A DNA stretch of 64,000 nt from JADJWR01 sp963847675 (GTDB taxonomy: Bacteria > Pseudomonadota > Gammaproteobacteria > Burkholderiales > Burkholderiaceae_F). The notes beneath the pieces were generated by a model that was not told the DNA's origin, ran no database searches, and worked only from the letters and a program-made list of their open reading frames with translations. Position 1 is the first letter of the stretch; every line of letters starts with the position of its first letter. Below, piece by piece: positions 54,069-63,207 of the stretch. The translations under genes and the position numbers were made by a program. The stretch lies in NCBI GenBank assembly GCA_963847675.1, contig CAWKAP010000010.1, positions 90,028 through 154,027 of the forward strand, read 5' to 3'.

Positions 54069-54647
54069 ATGTCACAGACCTCCACCCCGGCTGTCCGTCA
54101 CGAGCGCTTCGACGAGAACAATCTCGTCTGGGTCGACATGGAAATGAGTGGACTGAACCCGGACAGCGATCGTGTGCTGGAAATCGCCGTCGTGGTCACC
54201 GATGCGCAGCTCGAGGTGCTTGCCGAAGGCCCGGTGTTGGTCGTGCACCAGAGCGACCGCGTGCTGGCGGGGATGGACGCATGGAACACGGCCACGCACG
54301 GCCGCTCCGGACTGGTCGAGCGCGTGCGTGCGAGCACGCTCGACGAGCGCGAAGCGCAGCGGCAGGTCATCGACTTCCTGCGGCGGCTCGTGCCGCCGGG
54401 AAAGTCGCCGATGTGCGGCAATTCGATCTGCCAGGACCGCCGCTTCATGGCCCGCTGGCTGCCGCAGCTGGAGGCGTATTTCCACTATCGCAACGTGGAC
54501 GTGAGCACGCTGAAGGAGCTGGCGAGGCGATGGAAGCCGGACGTCTACCGGTCGTTCGACAAGAAAAGCCGGCACGAGGCGCTGGCCGACATCTACGAAT
54601 CGATCGACGAGATGCGGCACTACCGGCAGCACTTCATCCTGCAGTAG
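54069..54647 (+). CDS. orn: Oligoribonuclease
   Basis: A 192-residue DEDDh 3'-5' exonuclease that degrades di- to pentanucleotides, including pGpG from c-di-GMP turnover. The first exonuclease motif is NLVWVDMEMSGLNPDSDRVLEIA, carrying the D-x-E pair. Later motifs are MCGNSICQDRRFMARWLPQL and HEALADIYESIDEMRHYR. ATG at 54069 gives the normal N-terminus. It is divergent from the M48 peptidase gene with about 95 bases between them. Confidence 0.97.
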   Translation: MSQTSTPAVRHERFDENNLVWVDMEMSGLNPDSDRVLEIAVVVTDAQLEVLAEGPVLVVHQSDRVLAGMDAWNTATHGRSGLVERVRASTLDEREAQRQVIDFLRRLVPPGKSPMCGNSICQDRRFMARWLPQLEAYFHYRNVDVSTLKELARRWKPDVYRSFDKKSRHEALADIYESIDEMRHYRQHFILQ

Positions 54648-54676
54648 AGCACTGCGGCGGCGTCCAAGCGCGCGAT

Positions 54677-54718
54677 GCGCTCGCGAAGGCGCGCGGGCGC
54701 TTTCGCGCAAGACGCACG
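54677..54718 (+). repeat. Direct repeat copy 1, near tRNA-Arg
   Basis: A 42-base unit beginning GCGCTCG. Its last 24 bases (54695-54718) are identical to the second copy at 54787-54810. Copy 1 also forms its own imperfect hairpin (GCGAAGGCGC / GCGCTTTCGC, 54683-54706), 36 bases after the orn stop. Confidence 0.6.
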
Positions 54719-54770
54719 GATCAAACGCCACGGCTTCGGTGCGGCTCGCGGCCTTGCGGCCACGCCCCTC

Positions 54771-54810
54771 GCGCTCGTAGGCGCTCGGGCGCTTTCGCGC
54801 AAGACGCACG
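54771..54810 (+). repeat. Direct repeat copy 2, near tRNA-Arg
   Basis: A 40-base unit starting GCGCTCG, like copy 1, from which it is 94 bases apart. The right-hand 24 bases are identical. Its end forms the left arm of the long palindrome that abuts tRNA-Arg. Two copies and palindromic character suggest a REP-type element. Confidence 0.6.
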
Positions 54811-54837
54811 CAGGTGCGTCTTGCTTTCGCGAAAGCG
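54790..54837 (-). terminator. Long two-part hairpin directly downstream of tRNA-Arg
   Basis: Stem arms CGCTTTCGC/GCGAAAGCG (9 bp) and GCAAGACGCAC/GTGCGTCTTGC (11 bp) stack around a GCAG loop with one four-base bulge. The structure begins at the base next to the tRNA 3' end. It has no T-run, so it may serve as a processing or termination structure, or be a REP element that landed there. Confidence 0.5.
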
Positions 54838-54909
54838 TCCCCCCGCCGGGAATCGAACCCAGATCTGGCGCTTAGGAGGCGCCCGTTCTGTCCATTGAAC
54901 TACGGGGAG
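54838..54909 (-). tRNA. tRNA-Arg (anticodon CCT)
   Basis: On the minus strand the acceptor CTCCCCG pairs with CGGGGGG. The anticodon stem GGCGC/GCGCC encloses CTCCTAA, giving anticodon CCT for the rare AGG arginine codon. The T-loop is GGTTCGATTC. CCA is not encoded (CGC follows the discriminator A). The variable loop is short, as in a class I tRNA. Confidence 0.95.
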
Positions 54910-54917
54910 TGCGCGCG

Positions 54918-54923
54918 AGTATA
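54918..54923 (-). promoter_or_regulatory. Likely -10 element of tRNA-Arg
   Basis: TATACT on the minus strand, eight bases before the mature tRNA 5' end. No clear -35 is seen, so confidence is limited. Confidence 0.35.
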
Positions 54924-54990
54924 AGTTCGCGCCAGATTCGCGTTCGGTCGCTGCCGTAGAATCCGGCGCTTCGTTTTGCCTCCTCTCCCG

Positions 54991-56208
54991 ATGTCTTCTT
55001 CCTCCCCGCGCAGCGCCACGGTCGTCCTGAGCGCAGCAGTCGTCGTGCTGCTCATCGCCATGGGTGTGCGTGCGACCTTCGGCTTGCTGATGCAGCCGAT
55101 GGGCCTGGACAAAGGCTTCACCCGCGAGACCTTTTCGCTTGCCTTCGCGATCCAGAACCTCGTCTGGGGTCTCGGCGCGCCGCTTTTCGGCGCGCTGTCC
55201 GACAAGTACGGCTCGGGCCGCACGATCGCGCTGGGTGCCGCGCTGTATGCGGTCGGCTTGTTGTCGATGGGTTACGCCGACAGTGCGGCGACGCTGTACC
55301 TGTCCGCCGGCGTGCTGGTCGGCCTCGGTCAGAGCGGCACGACCTTCGGCGTGCTCCTCGGCGTGGTCGCCCGCGCCTTTCCGCCGGAGAAGCGCAGCCT
55401 CGCGCTGGGAATGGCGAGCGCCGGCGGTTCGATGGGCCAGTTCCTGATGGTGCCGTTCGGCCAGCAGTTGATTGCGCACTTCGACTGGCCTACGGCACTG
55501 CTGGTGATGTCGGTCGCGGCGAGCTTCGGCCTGCCGCTGGCGCTGCTGCTGCGGGGCCGGGTCGTTCACGCCGCCGAGCAGACGCACAGTTCGCTTGCGG
55601 CGGCGTTCCGCGAGGCGTTCGCACATCGCTCGTACCACCTGCTTTTCTGGAGCTTCTTCGTCTGCGGCTTTCACGTCTCGTTCATAACGCTGCACCTGCC
55701 GTCATACGTGGTCGATGGCGGCCTGTCGGCCTTCGACGGCGCCCTTGCGGTGGCACTGATCGGCCTGTTCAACATCGCCGGCTCCTATGCATTCGGCTGG
55801 CTCGGCGGCCGGCACAGCAAGAAGAACCTGCTCGGCTGGATCTATGCGCTGCGCGCCGTTTTCATCGCCATGCTGCTGCTGTTTCCGCTGACGCCGCTGG
55901 TTCTGTACGTATTTGCCGCCGGCATGGGCCTGCTCTGGCTGGGCACGGTGCCGCTCACCAACGGGCTGGTCGGTCAGATCTACGGGCTGCGCTATTCCGC
56001 CACGCTCTACGGGCTGGTATTCCTTGGCCACCAGATCGGCAGCTTCATTGGCGTGTGGCTCGGCGGCTGGACGTTCGAGCGCACGGGGTCGTACGACCTG
56101 GTGTGGTGGCTCGGCATAGCGCTGGGCATGGCGGCCGCAGCGCTCGCCTGGCCGATCGACGAGCGCCCGATGGCGGTGCAGCGCACCGCCGGCGCGGCGC
56201 GTCCTTAG
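54991..56208 (+). CDS. MFS transporter (oxalate/formate-antiporter-like branch)
   Basis: A 405-residue, ~12-helix major facilitator. The N-terminal helix ends in RATFGLLMQPMGLDKGFTRE, and the loop SDKYGSGRT is the MFS motif A between helices 2 and 3. GQSGTTFGVLLGVVARAF and the second-half GGRHSKKNLLGWIYALR also fit. The closest group by eye is the monocarboxylate/oxalate-formate type. Substrate is unknown. The ATG at 54991 is preceded by only a weak ribosome site. It diverges from tRNA-Arg and is followed by a tiny membrane protein gene. Confidence 0.88.
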   Translation: MSSSSPRSATVVLSAAVVVLLIAMGVRATFGLLMQPMGLDKGFTRETFSLAFAIQNLVWGLGAPLFGALSDKYGSGRTIALGAALYAVGLLSMGYADSAATLYLSAGVLVGLGQSGTTFGVLLGVVARAFPPEKRSLALGMASAGGSMGQFLMVPFGQQLIAHFDWPTALLVMSVAASFGLPLALLLRGRVVHAAEQTHSSLAAAFREAFAHRSYHLLFWSFFVCGFHVSFITLHLPSYVVDGGLSAFDGALAVALIGLFNIAGSYAFGWLGGRHSKKNLLGWIYALRAVFIAMLLLFPLTPLVLYVFAAGMGLLWLGTVPLTNGLVGQIYGLRYSATLYGLVFLGHQIGSFIGVWLGGWTFERTGSYDLVWWLGIALGMAAAALAWPIDERPMAVQRTAGAARP

Positions 56209-56213
56209 CGCCG

Positions 56214-56363
56214 ATGGCCGGTCGGAAAATCTCGCTCGGGCTGCGCCGCGCCGTGGTGTGGGCACTGATCGCCGCCGCACTCGCGATCGGCTTCGTCGGC
56301 TACCTGCACCCGGACATGCAACTCGACTGGGCAGCGCTGGCCCAGCTGTGTGGCCTTCGTTGA
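56214..56363 (+). CDS. Small membrane protein (49 aa)
   Basis: Forty-nine residues, MAGRKISLGLRRAVVWALIA onward, with a basic N-terminus and one transmembrane helix (~14-30), then a short acidic tail (DMQLDWAALAQLCGL). It begins five bases after the MFS stop, so it could be translated as part of the same message. I do not recognise it. A chance open frame is possible but the amphipathic pattern and tight spacing favour a real gene. Confidence 0.45.
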   Translation: MAGRKISLGLRRAVVWALIAAALAIGFVGYLHPDMQLDWAALAQLCGLR

Positions 56364-56506
56364 CCGCGGCGCAGGTTGGTTCATGGTTGAGCAGGTCAGC
56401 GCAGACCGCGTCCTGGCGTGCTTTTCGGATCGATGGGCGGGTCTTATCCACAAGTTCTGTGGAAAAGAAGGCATGGCCGCAGGACTGAACTTTTCGCGCT
56501 TCAATC

Positions 56507-58498
56507 ATGACCAGCAGTTCACGTTCCCGCACGGTACGCGCCGCCGCTGAATACGGCGAAGCGTCGATCCGCGTCCTGAAGGGACTCGAGCCGGTTCGTC
56601 AGCGGCCCGGCATGTACACGCGCACCGACAGTCCGCTGCACATCGTGCAGGAAGCGATCGACAACGCGGCCGACGAGATCCTTGCCGGCTTTGGTCGTCG
56701 CATCGACGTCACCGTACATGCGGACGGGGCGGTCACCGTGCAGGACGACGGGCGCGGCATCCCGACCGGGCTGCACCCGGAAGAGAACGCGCCGGTGATC
56801 GAGATCGTCTTCACGCGCCTGCATGCCGGTGGCAAGTTCGACAAGCGCGCCGGCGGCGCGTATTCGTTCTCCGGCGGACTGCATGGTGTCGGCGTGTCGG
56901 TGACCAACGCGCTTTCGCGGCGCCTGGACGTGACCGTGTGGCGCGACGGGCGGGCGCACACGATGGGTTTTGCCGACGGCGAAGTGCGTGAGCCGCTCGC
57001 AGCGCGAGCCGTTAAAGGCGGCGAGCCGAAGACCGGCACCCGGGTGACCGTATGGCCGAATACCAAGTACTTCGACACGGCCGTCGTGCCGCTCGACGAA
57101 CTCGAGCGGTTGCTGCGCAGCAAGGCCGTGCTGCTTCCCGGCACCACGGTGACGCTGACAGTCGAGAAGAGCGGCCGTACGCAGACGTGGCGCTATGACG
57201 GTGGCTTGCAGCAGTACCTGCTCGGCACGCTTCCCGCCTCTCCGGTTGCGCCGCTCTTCGAGGCGGAGGGATACGTTGACGCCGACGACGAGGTCTTCGC
57301 CGAGGGCGAGGGCGCGCGGTGGGTGCTGGCGTGGACGGAGGAGGGCCCGGTCACGCGCGAGTCGTACGTGAACCTCATTCCGACCACCGCCGGCGGCACG
57401 CACGAGGCGGGGCTGCGCGAAGGGATGTTCAACGCCGTGCGCGCGTTCATCGACGCGCACAACCTGCTGCCCAAGGGCGTCAAGCTGCTTTCCGAGGACG
57501 TCTTCGCGCGCGCCAGCTTCGTGCTCACGGCCAGGGTTCTCGATCCGCAGTTCCAGGGCCAGATCAAGGAGCGGCTGAACAGCCGCGACGCGCTTCGGCT
57601 GGTCGCCGGGCAGGTCAAGCCGCAGCTGGAGATCTGGCTCAATCAGCATCCGGACTACGGTCGCGCGCTCGCCGATCTGGTGATCCGCCAGGCGCAGGCG
57701 CGTGCCCGCGCGGCGCAGAAGGTGGAAAAGAAGAAGGGCTCGGCGGTGGCCGTGCTGCCGGGCAAGCTCACCGACTGCGAGTCGACCGACACCTCGCGCA
57801 ACGAGCTGTTCCTCGTCGAAGGCGATTCGGCCGGCGGCTCGGCCAAGATGGGGCGCGACAAGGAGTTCCAGGCGATTCTCCCGTTGCGCGGCAAGGTGCT
57901 CAATACCTGGGAAGTGGAGCGCGACCGCCTCTTCGCCAACGCGGAAGTGCATGACATCGCGGTGGCCATCGGCGTGGATCCGCATGGCCCGGGTGACGAA
58001 CCGGACCTGTCCGGGCTGCGTTACGGCAAGATCTGCGTGCTGGCCGACGCCGACGTCGACGGCGCGCATATCCAGGTGCTGTTGCTGACGCTGTTCTTCC
58101 GCCATTTTCCGAAGCTGATCGAGCGCGGCCACGTCTTCGTGGCGCGGCCGCCACTGTTCCGCGTCGACGTGCCGGCGGCGGGAAAGCGGCCGGCGCGGCG
58201 GCTGTACTGTCTCGACGACGACGAACTCGACACCACGCTGGAGAAGCTTGCCGACGAGGGGGTGCGCCAGGGCAGCTGGACGATCGCCCGCTTCAAGGGT
58301 TTGGGCGAAATGAGTGCCGAGCAGCTTTGGGAAACGACGCTCAGTCCGGATACGCGACGGCTTCTGCCGATAGCCCTCGGCGAGCTGCCCCGGGCGGAAA
58401 CGGTCGGCACGATGACCATGCTGATGGGCCGAGGCGAAGCCGCCGCCCGCCGCGCCTGGATCGAAGAGCACGGCAACGAGGTCGAGGCGGACATCTAG
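56507..58498 (+). CDS. parE: DNA topoisomerase IV subunit B
   Basis: A 663-residue ATPase subunit of topoisomerase IV, which unlinks daughter chromosomes. The GHKL ATP site shows EAIDNAADE, QDDGRGIPTGLHP and GGKFDKRAGGAYSFSGGLHG. The TOPRIM part has FLVEGDSAGGSAKMGRDKE and ADADVDGAHIQVLLLTLFF. It ends without the extra C-terminal block of GyrB, so ParE fits. The ATG at 56507 is followed by a serine/arginine-rich leader. parC, normally next to it in related bacteria, is not in the window; an RND system follows instead. Confidence 0.96.
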   Translation: MTSSSRSRTVRAAAEYGEASIRVLKGLEPVRQRPGMYTRTDSPLHIVQEAIDNAADEILAGFGRRIDVTVHADGAVTVQDDGRGIPTGLHPEENAPVIEIVFTRLHAGGKFDKRAGGAYSFSGGLHGVGVSVTNALSRRLDVTVWRDGRAHTMGFADGEVREPLAARAVKGGEPKTGTRVTVWPNTKYFDTAVVPLDELERLLRSKAVLLPGTTVTLTVEKSGRTQTWRYDGGLQQYLLGTLPASPVAPLFEAEGYVDADDEVFAEGEGARWVLAWTEEGPVTRESYVNLIPTTAGGTHEAGLREGMFNAVRAFIDAHNLLPKGVKLLSEDVFARASFVLTARVLDPQFQGQIKERLNSRDALRLVAGQVKPQLEIWLNQHPDYGRALADLVIRQAQARARAAQKVEKKKGSAVAVLPGKLTDCESTDTSRNELFLVEGDSAGGSAKMGRDKEFQAILPLRGKVLNTWEVERDRLFANAEVHDIAVAIGVDPHGPGDEPDLSGLRYGKICVLADADVDGAHIQVLLLTLFFRHFPKLIERGHVFVARPPLFRVDVPAAGKRPARRLYCLDDDELDTTLEKLADEGVRQGSWTIARFKGLGEMSAEQLWETTLSPDTRRLLPIALGELPRAETVGTMTMLMGRGEAAARRAWIEEHGNEVEADI

Positions 58499-58756
58499 GG
58501 TCGAAGACCGGCTCGCTCCACGCCGGGGCTTGCACGGACGCCGCCGGGCTGCCCTGCCCGCCGACGCGGCGCACAGGGGCTTGCGCAGAGGGGCCGCGCC
58601 GCGCATGACTCATCCGCGCGTCTTGCGCTTCATCGCACCGATGCGCATTCCGTCGCAAGGCAATGGCAGGCTCGGCAACGGGCCGCGACAATCCGGCCAA
58701 GAAACGTGAATGGGCCGCGCGCGGACACGCTTGCCGCAGCGGCCTCGGGGGAATAC

Positions 58757-59956
58757 ATGAGCAAAGCCAAGAAGCGCTGGATCATCCTGGCCGGCCTGGC
58801 CGTCGTCATTGCGGCGGGCGGGCTGGCTGCTGTGCAAAGCGGCAGCCTGAAGTTCGGGGCCAAGGAAGAGGCGAAGAAGGAGCAGCCGCCGCTCGCCTTC
58901 GCGGCGACCGACATCGTGCGGCTGGCGCCGCAGACGCTGTCCGTGCGGCTGTCGATGCCGGGTACGGTGCAGGCCTTCAATCAGGCGACGGTGCGCTCGA
59001 AGCTGTCGGCCGAGGTGCGCCGGCTGCCGGTCCGCGAGGGCGATCGGGTCGCCGCCGGCCAGGTCATCGCCGAATTCGACACGGCGCAGCTGCGCAATCA
59101 GCTCGCCGAGCGGCAGGCCACACTGGAGTCGGCGCGCGCCATATTGGCGCAGGCCGAGCGCACGCGCGCATCCAACGCGCAACTGGTCAAGCAGAGCTTC
59201 ATCTCGCAGAATGCCTTCGACACCGCCGACGATGCCTTCCGGGCCCGGGTGGCGGAAGTGCAGGCCGCCGAGGCGCAGCTGGCGCAGACGCAGCTGCTGC
59301 TTTCCGACGCCGTGGTCCGCGCGCCGATCTCCGGTCAGGTGGCCCGGCGGCACGTCCAGCCCGGCGAGAAGGTTGCGTTCGATGCGCCGTTGCTGCACAT
59401 CGTCGACCTGGCGCGCCTCGAAGTTCAGGCGGAGGCGCCGGTGGCCGACGTGGCCAAGATCGTCCCCGGCGCCGAAGTCGCCGTCGAGATCGAGGGTCTG
59501 TCCGACCAGCCTTACAAGGGAAGAATCGATCGCATCAACCCGACCACCGAGCCGGGCTCGCGCATGATCGCCGTCTATGTGCTGCTGTCCAACGACGACG
59601 GCCGTCTGCGCGGCGGCATGTTCGCGCGGGTGAAGGTGCAGATCGGCGGCGCAGAGCCCGTGCCGGCGCTGCCGATGGCCGCCGTGCGTGACGATCGCGG
59701 CCAGAGCTACGTCTGGATCATCGCCGACGGCAAGCTTGCCCGGCGCAACGTCGCCACCGGCGTACGCGACGAACGGGCACAGCGGATCGAGATCACTGCC
59801 GGGCTCACTGGCGCGGAGCAGGTGATTGGCACCAAGTTCGACAACCTGCGCGAGGGCATGCTGGCCAACATCGTCGACCGCCGACGTGCCGAAGGTCGCC
59901 GCGCGCGTCGTGGTGCTGGCGCGCTGAGACTCGCAGGAGCAGCGCCATGTGGATGA
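58757..59956 (+). CDS. RND efflux membrane-fusion (adaptor) protein, probably with C-terminal indel
   Basis: A ~399-residue HlyD/AcrA-like adaptor. It has an N-terminal membrane anchor (WIILAGLAVVIAAGGLAAV), paired lipoyl halves (VREGDRVAAGQVIAEFD and VVRAPISGQVARRHVQPGEKV), a helical hairpin (~120-180) and a beta-barrel. The ATG at 58757 has a GGGGGA site. The last ~25 residues are Arg/Ala-rich and look out of frame; one base less near 59880-59885 would give DADVPKVAARVVVLAR and a stop at 59927. That would leave a normal gap before the pump gene instead of an overlap. Confidence 0.9.
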   Translation: MSKAKKRWIILAGLAVVIAAGGLAAVQSGSLKFGAKEEAKKEQPPLAFAATDIVRLAPQTLSVRLSMPGTVQAFNQATVRSKLSAEVRRLPVREGDRVAAGQVIAEFDTAQLRNQLAERQATLESARAILAQAERTRASNAQLVKQSFISQNAFDTADDAFRARVAEVQAAEAQLAQTQLLLSDAVVRAPISGQVARRHVQPGEKVAFDAPLLHIVDLARLEVQAEAPVADVAKIVPGAEVAVEIEGLSDQPYKGRIDRINPTTEPGSRMIAVYVLLSNDDGRLRGGMFARVKVQIGGAEPVPALPMAAVRDDRGQSYVWIIADGKLARRNVATGVRDERAQRIEITAGLTGAEQVIGTKFDNLREGMLANIVDRRRAEGRRARRGAGALRLAGAAPCG

Positions 59957-62900
59957 CGCGCGTCTCGATCAACCATCCGGTGTTCGCGACCATGGTGATG
60001 GTTGCGCTCACCGTGCTCGGCCTGTTTTCCTACGCCCGCCTCGGCGTCGAGCCGATGCCGGACGTCGCGCCGCCCGGCGTGATGATCTGGGTCAACTATC
60101 CCGGCGCGTCGCCCGAGCAGGTCGAGAACGATCTCGCCAAGCCGATCGAGAACGCGGCGAACACCGTGGCCGGCGTCAAACGCATCCTGTCGCGCTCCGA
60201 CGAAGGCCGCTCGCTCACCTGGGTCGAGTTCCGTCTCGACGTCGACACGACGCGGGCGATGCAGGAGGTGCGCGACAAGCTGGCGCAGATCCGCGCCAGC
60301 TTCCCGCGCGACGCCAAGGACCCGATCGTCCAGCGCGCGGAGACCGAGAACGACCAGCCGGTCGCATCGTTCGCGCTGATGGGCAACGGGAAGACACCGC
60401 GCGAGCTGACGCTGATTGCCGAGCAGATCGTGCAGAAGGGCTTCGAGCGCGTCAACGGCGTCGGCCGCGTCGAACTCGGCGGGACCGTGACGCGGCAGGT
60501 GCAGGCCCGCGTCGATCCGGCCCGGCTGACGGCGCATGGCCTCACGGTCGATCAGGTGGTGAACGCGCTGCGCACGGCCAACGTCAGCGTGCCGGTCGGG
60601 ACGATCTCGAACCGGACCTCGGAGTCGATCGTCCGCGTCGACGGCCGGCTGTCGTCGGCCGCGGAGTTCGGCAAGATCATCGTCGCCCGGCGCGCCGGCG
60701 TGCCGATCCTGCTCGAGCAGGTGGCTGAGGTCGTCGACGCCGAGGCGGAACGCAAGTCGCTGACCCGCGTCGACGGCCAGCCGGCGATCGGCGTATGGGT
60801 CTACAAGGCACAGGACGCCAACATCGTCGAGGTCGGCCAGCAGCTGAGGGAAGCGGCCGCGGACATCCGCAAGCAGCTGCCGCCGGGTGCCGAGCTGAAG
60901 TTCATATGGGCGATGGCCGACTTCGTGAAGCAGTCGGTCGACAACGTGAAGCGCACGATCGTCGAAGGTGCCATGCTGACCGTGCTGATCGTGTTCCTGT
61001 TCCTCGGCAGCTGGCGCAGCACCGTGATCACCGGGCTGACGCTGCCGATTGCGGTCATCGCGACCTTCATCGCGGTATACGCGTTCGGCTTCACACTGAA
61101 CTACATGACGTTGATGGCGCTGAGCCTGTGCATCGGCCTGCTCATCGACGACGCGATCGTGGTGCGCGAGAACATCGTCCGCCACATCCGGATGGGCAAG
61201 GATCATTTCACCGCCGCGCGAGAGGGAACCGACGAGATCGGCCTGGCGGTGCTGGCCACGACGTTCTCCATCGTCGCCGTGTTCGTGCCGATCGCCTTCA
61301 TGGGCGGCATCGTCGGCAAGTTCTTCTATCCGTTCGGCATCACGGTGGTGGTGGCCGTGCTGGTTTCCCTGTTCGTCAGTTTCACGCTCGACCCGATGCT
61401 GTCCGCCGTGTGGCGCGACCCGCCGCAGGGGGCGAAGAGCGTGCCGGTGATCGGCCGCGTGCTGACCGTGTTCGACCGCTGGGTCGAGCGCTGGCACGGG
61501 ATCTACGACCGCCTGCTGCGCTGGGCGCTCGGTCACCGCAAGAGCACGCTGGCCATCGCCACGGCGAGCTTCCTGGCCAGTGTTCCGATCGCCGGCATCG
61601 TCGGCGGCGAACTGATGCCGGAGGCGGACCAGAGCTTCACCAGCGTGAAGCTGACCATGCCGGTCGGCTCCAGCCTCGAGTACGCCGACGAGCGGGTCAG
61701 GCGTGTCGAGGACGTGCTGAAGGGATTTCCTGAAATCGCCTCGATCGACACCAGCATCGGCACCGACGGGGCCAAGAACAACGCCCGCATCAATCTGCAG
61801 CTGGTGCCGCGCGCCGAGCGCGACCGCTCGCAGAAGAAGGTCGAGGAGGCGATCCGCAAGCAGGTCGCCGGCATCCCCGGCGTGCAGCTCACGGTGGGCT
61901 TCGGCGGCGCGATCTACGTGGCGCTGCTCGGCAACGACCAGGAGGCGATGAACCGCGTGATGGCCGACTTCCGCAACAAGGTGTCGCAGATCCGCGGCGT
62001 CACCGACGTCGACATCACGGTCAAGGACGGCACGCCGGCGCTGGCCGTGCGCCTGAAGCCCGAACTGGCGGCCGAGTACGGCATCACGCACGCGCAGCTC
62101 GGCGCCACGTTGCGGGCGCTGGTCGGCGGCGAGAACTCGGGCTACTGGCTCGCTCCGGACGGGCAGAACTACGAGGTGATCACGCAGCTGCCGCGCGAGA
62201 ACCGCACGGTGACCGAGGACATCGCCAACCTGAACATCGCGACCGGCCGGACGCGGGCAGATGGTTCCACCGAGGTCGTCCCCCTTCGATCGATTGCCAC
62301 CATCGAGCGCGCCTTCAACCCGGAGAACATCCGCCGTCAGGACCTGCAGCGGCGCGTGGCGCTGTTCGCCAACGTCGAGGGCCGGCCGGCCGGCGACGCC
62401 GGCAAGGAAGTGCAGGACCTGGTCAAGTCCTACCCGCTCCCGCCGGGCCTGCGCTTCGACGTCGGCGGACAGATCCGCGACCAGGAGGAGGTTGGCGCCG
62501 CGATCATGAGTGCGCTGGCGCTGGCCGTCATCTTCATCTACATCGTCCTGGCATCGCAGTTCGGCAGCTTCATCCAGCCGGTGGCGATCATGGCCTCGCT
62601 GCCGCTGTCGATCGTCGGCGTGATGCTGGCCCTGCTCGTGACCGGCACCACGCTGAACATCTTCTCGATGATCGGCATCGTGTTCCTGATGGGCCTGGTG
62701 ACCAAGAACGCCATCCTGCTGGTGGACTTCGCGAACCACGGCCAGAAGCGAGGTCTGTCGCGCATCGAGGCGCTGATCGCGGCCGGCCAGGTGCGCCTGC
62801 GACCGATCCTGATGACCACGGCAGCGATGACCTTCGGCATGCTGCCTCTCGCCCTCGGACTCGGCGAAGGCGCCGAGCAGCAGGCGCCCATGGGCCGGGC

Positions 62901-63066
62901 GATCATCGGCGGCGTGATCACTTCCACCCTGCTCACCCTGGTGGTGGTGCCGGTGATCTACTCGTACCTCGACGCTTTCGAGGCGCGCTGGCTTGGGCGC
63001 GGCAGGCATGCGCCACGCGGCGGCGCGACCGCGCTGACCACGCAGCCGGCGGACGAACAGAGGTAG
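59947..63066 (+). CDS. RND efflux transporter, inner-membrane pump (HAE1 family)
   Basis: A 1039-residue pump with about twelve helices and two large periplasmic loops, at the normal length for hydrophobe/amphiphile efflux. The start MWMTRVSINHPVFATMVMVA is typical. Helix 4 carries the proton-relay motif in GLLIDDAIVVREN (two aspartates). The second half contains GMVTKNAILLVDFAN-type FLMGLVTKNAILLVDF. The ribosome site is CAGGAGCAGCGCC. An adaptor gene directly precedes it; no TolC-type outer-membrane gene is visible. Drug or other substrates cannot be predicted. Confidence 0.95.
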   Translation: MWMTRVSINHPVFATMVMVALTVLGLFSYARLGVEPMPDVAPPGVMIWVNYPGASPEQVENDLAKPIENAANTVAGVKRILSRSDEGRSLTWVEFRLDVDTTRAMQEVRDKLAQIRASFPRDAKDPIVQRAETENDQPVASFALMGNGKTPRELTLIAEQIVQKGFERVNGVGRVELGGTVTRQVQARVDPARLTAHGLTVDQVVNALRTANVSVPVGTISNRTSESIVRVDGRLSSAAEFGKIIVARRAGVPILLEQVAEVVDAEAERKSLTRVDGQPAIGVWVYKAQDANIVEVGQQLREAAADIRKQLPPGAELKFIWAMADFVKQSVDNVKRTIVEGAMLTVLIVFLFLGSWRSTVITGLTLPIAVIATFIAVYAFGFTLNYMTLMALSLCIGLLIDDAIVVRENIVRHIRMGKDHFTAAREGTDEIGLAVLATTFSIVAVFVPIAFMGGIVGKFFYPFGITVVVAVLVSLFVSFTLDPMLSAVWRDPPQGAKSVPVIGRVLTVFDRWVERWHGIYDRLLRWALGHRKSTLAIATASFLASVPIAGIVGGELMPEADQSFTSVKLTMPVGSSLEYADERVRRVEDVLKGFPEIASIDTSIGTDGAKNNARINLQLVPRAERDRSQKKVEEAIRKQVAGIPGVQLTVGFGGAIYVALLGNDQEAMNRVMADFRNKVSQIRGVTDVDITVKDGTPALAVRLKPELAAEYGITHAQLGATLRALVGGENSGYWLAPDGQNYEVITQLPRENRTVTEDIANLNIATGRTRADGSTEVVPLRSIATIERAFNPENIRRQDLQRRVALFANVEGRPAGDAGKEVQDLVKSYPLPPGLRFDVGGQIRDQEEVGAAIMSALALAVIFIYIVLASQFGSFIQPVAIMASLPLSIVGVMLALLVTGTTLNIFSMIGIVFLMGLVTKNAILLVDFANHGQKRGLSRIEALIAAGQVRLRPILMTTAAMTFGMLPLALGLGEGAEQQAPMGRAIIGGVITSTLLTLVVVPVIYSYLDAFEARWLGRGRHAPRGGATALTTQPADEQR

Positions 63067-63207
63067 TCGTCGCGCTGCTGTGCCGGCCGCGCATCGGCAA
63101 CGACGTGCGGTCGTGAGGGTGCGCGAGGCGTCCGGCTCGGGGACCGCGGACTTGCGTGCCTGCACCGATGCGCGTCATCATCGGTCGAGCATGACTGCTC
63201 TCGCACC

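Noticed and set aside
52622..54898. A 758-codon plus-strand open frame across the M48 peptidase and orn
   Set aside because: It runs antisense to the M48 gene and out of frame through orn, with no recognisable protein signature.
59707..63165. A 1152-codon open frame opposite the RND pump
   Set aside because: Same GC effect; the plus-strand RND pump is full length and has all family motifs.
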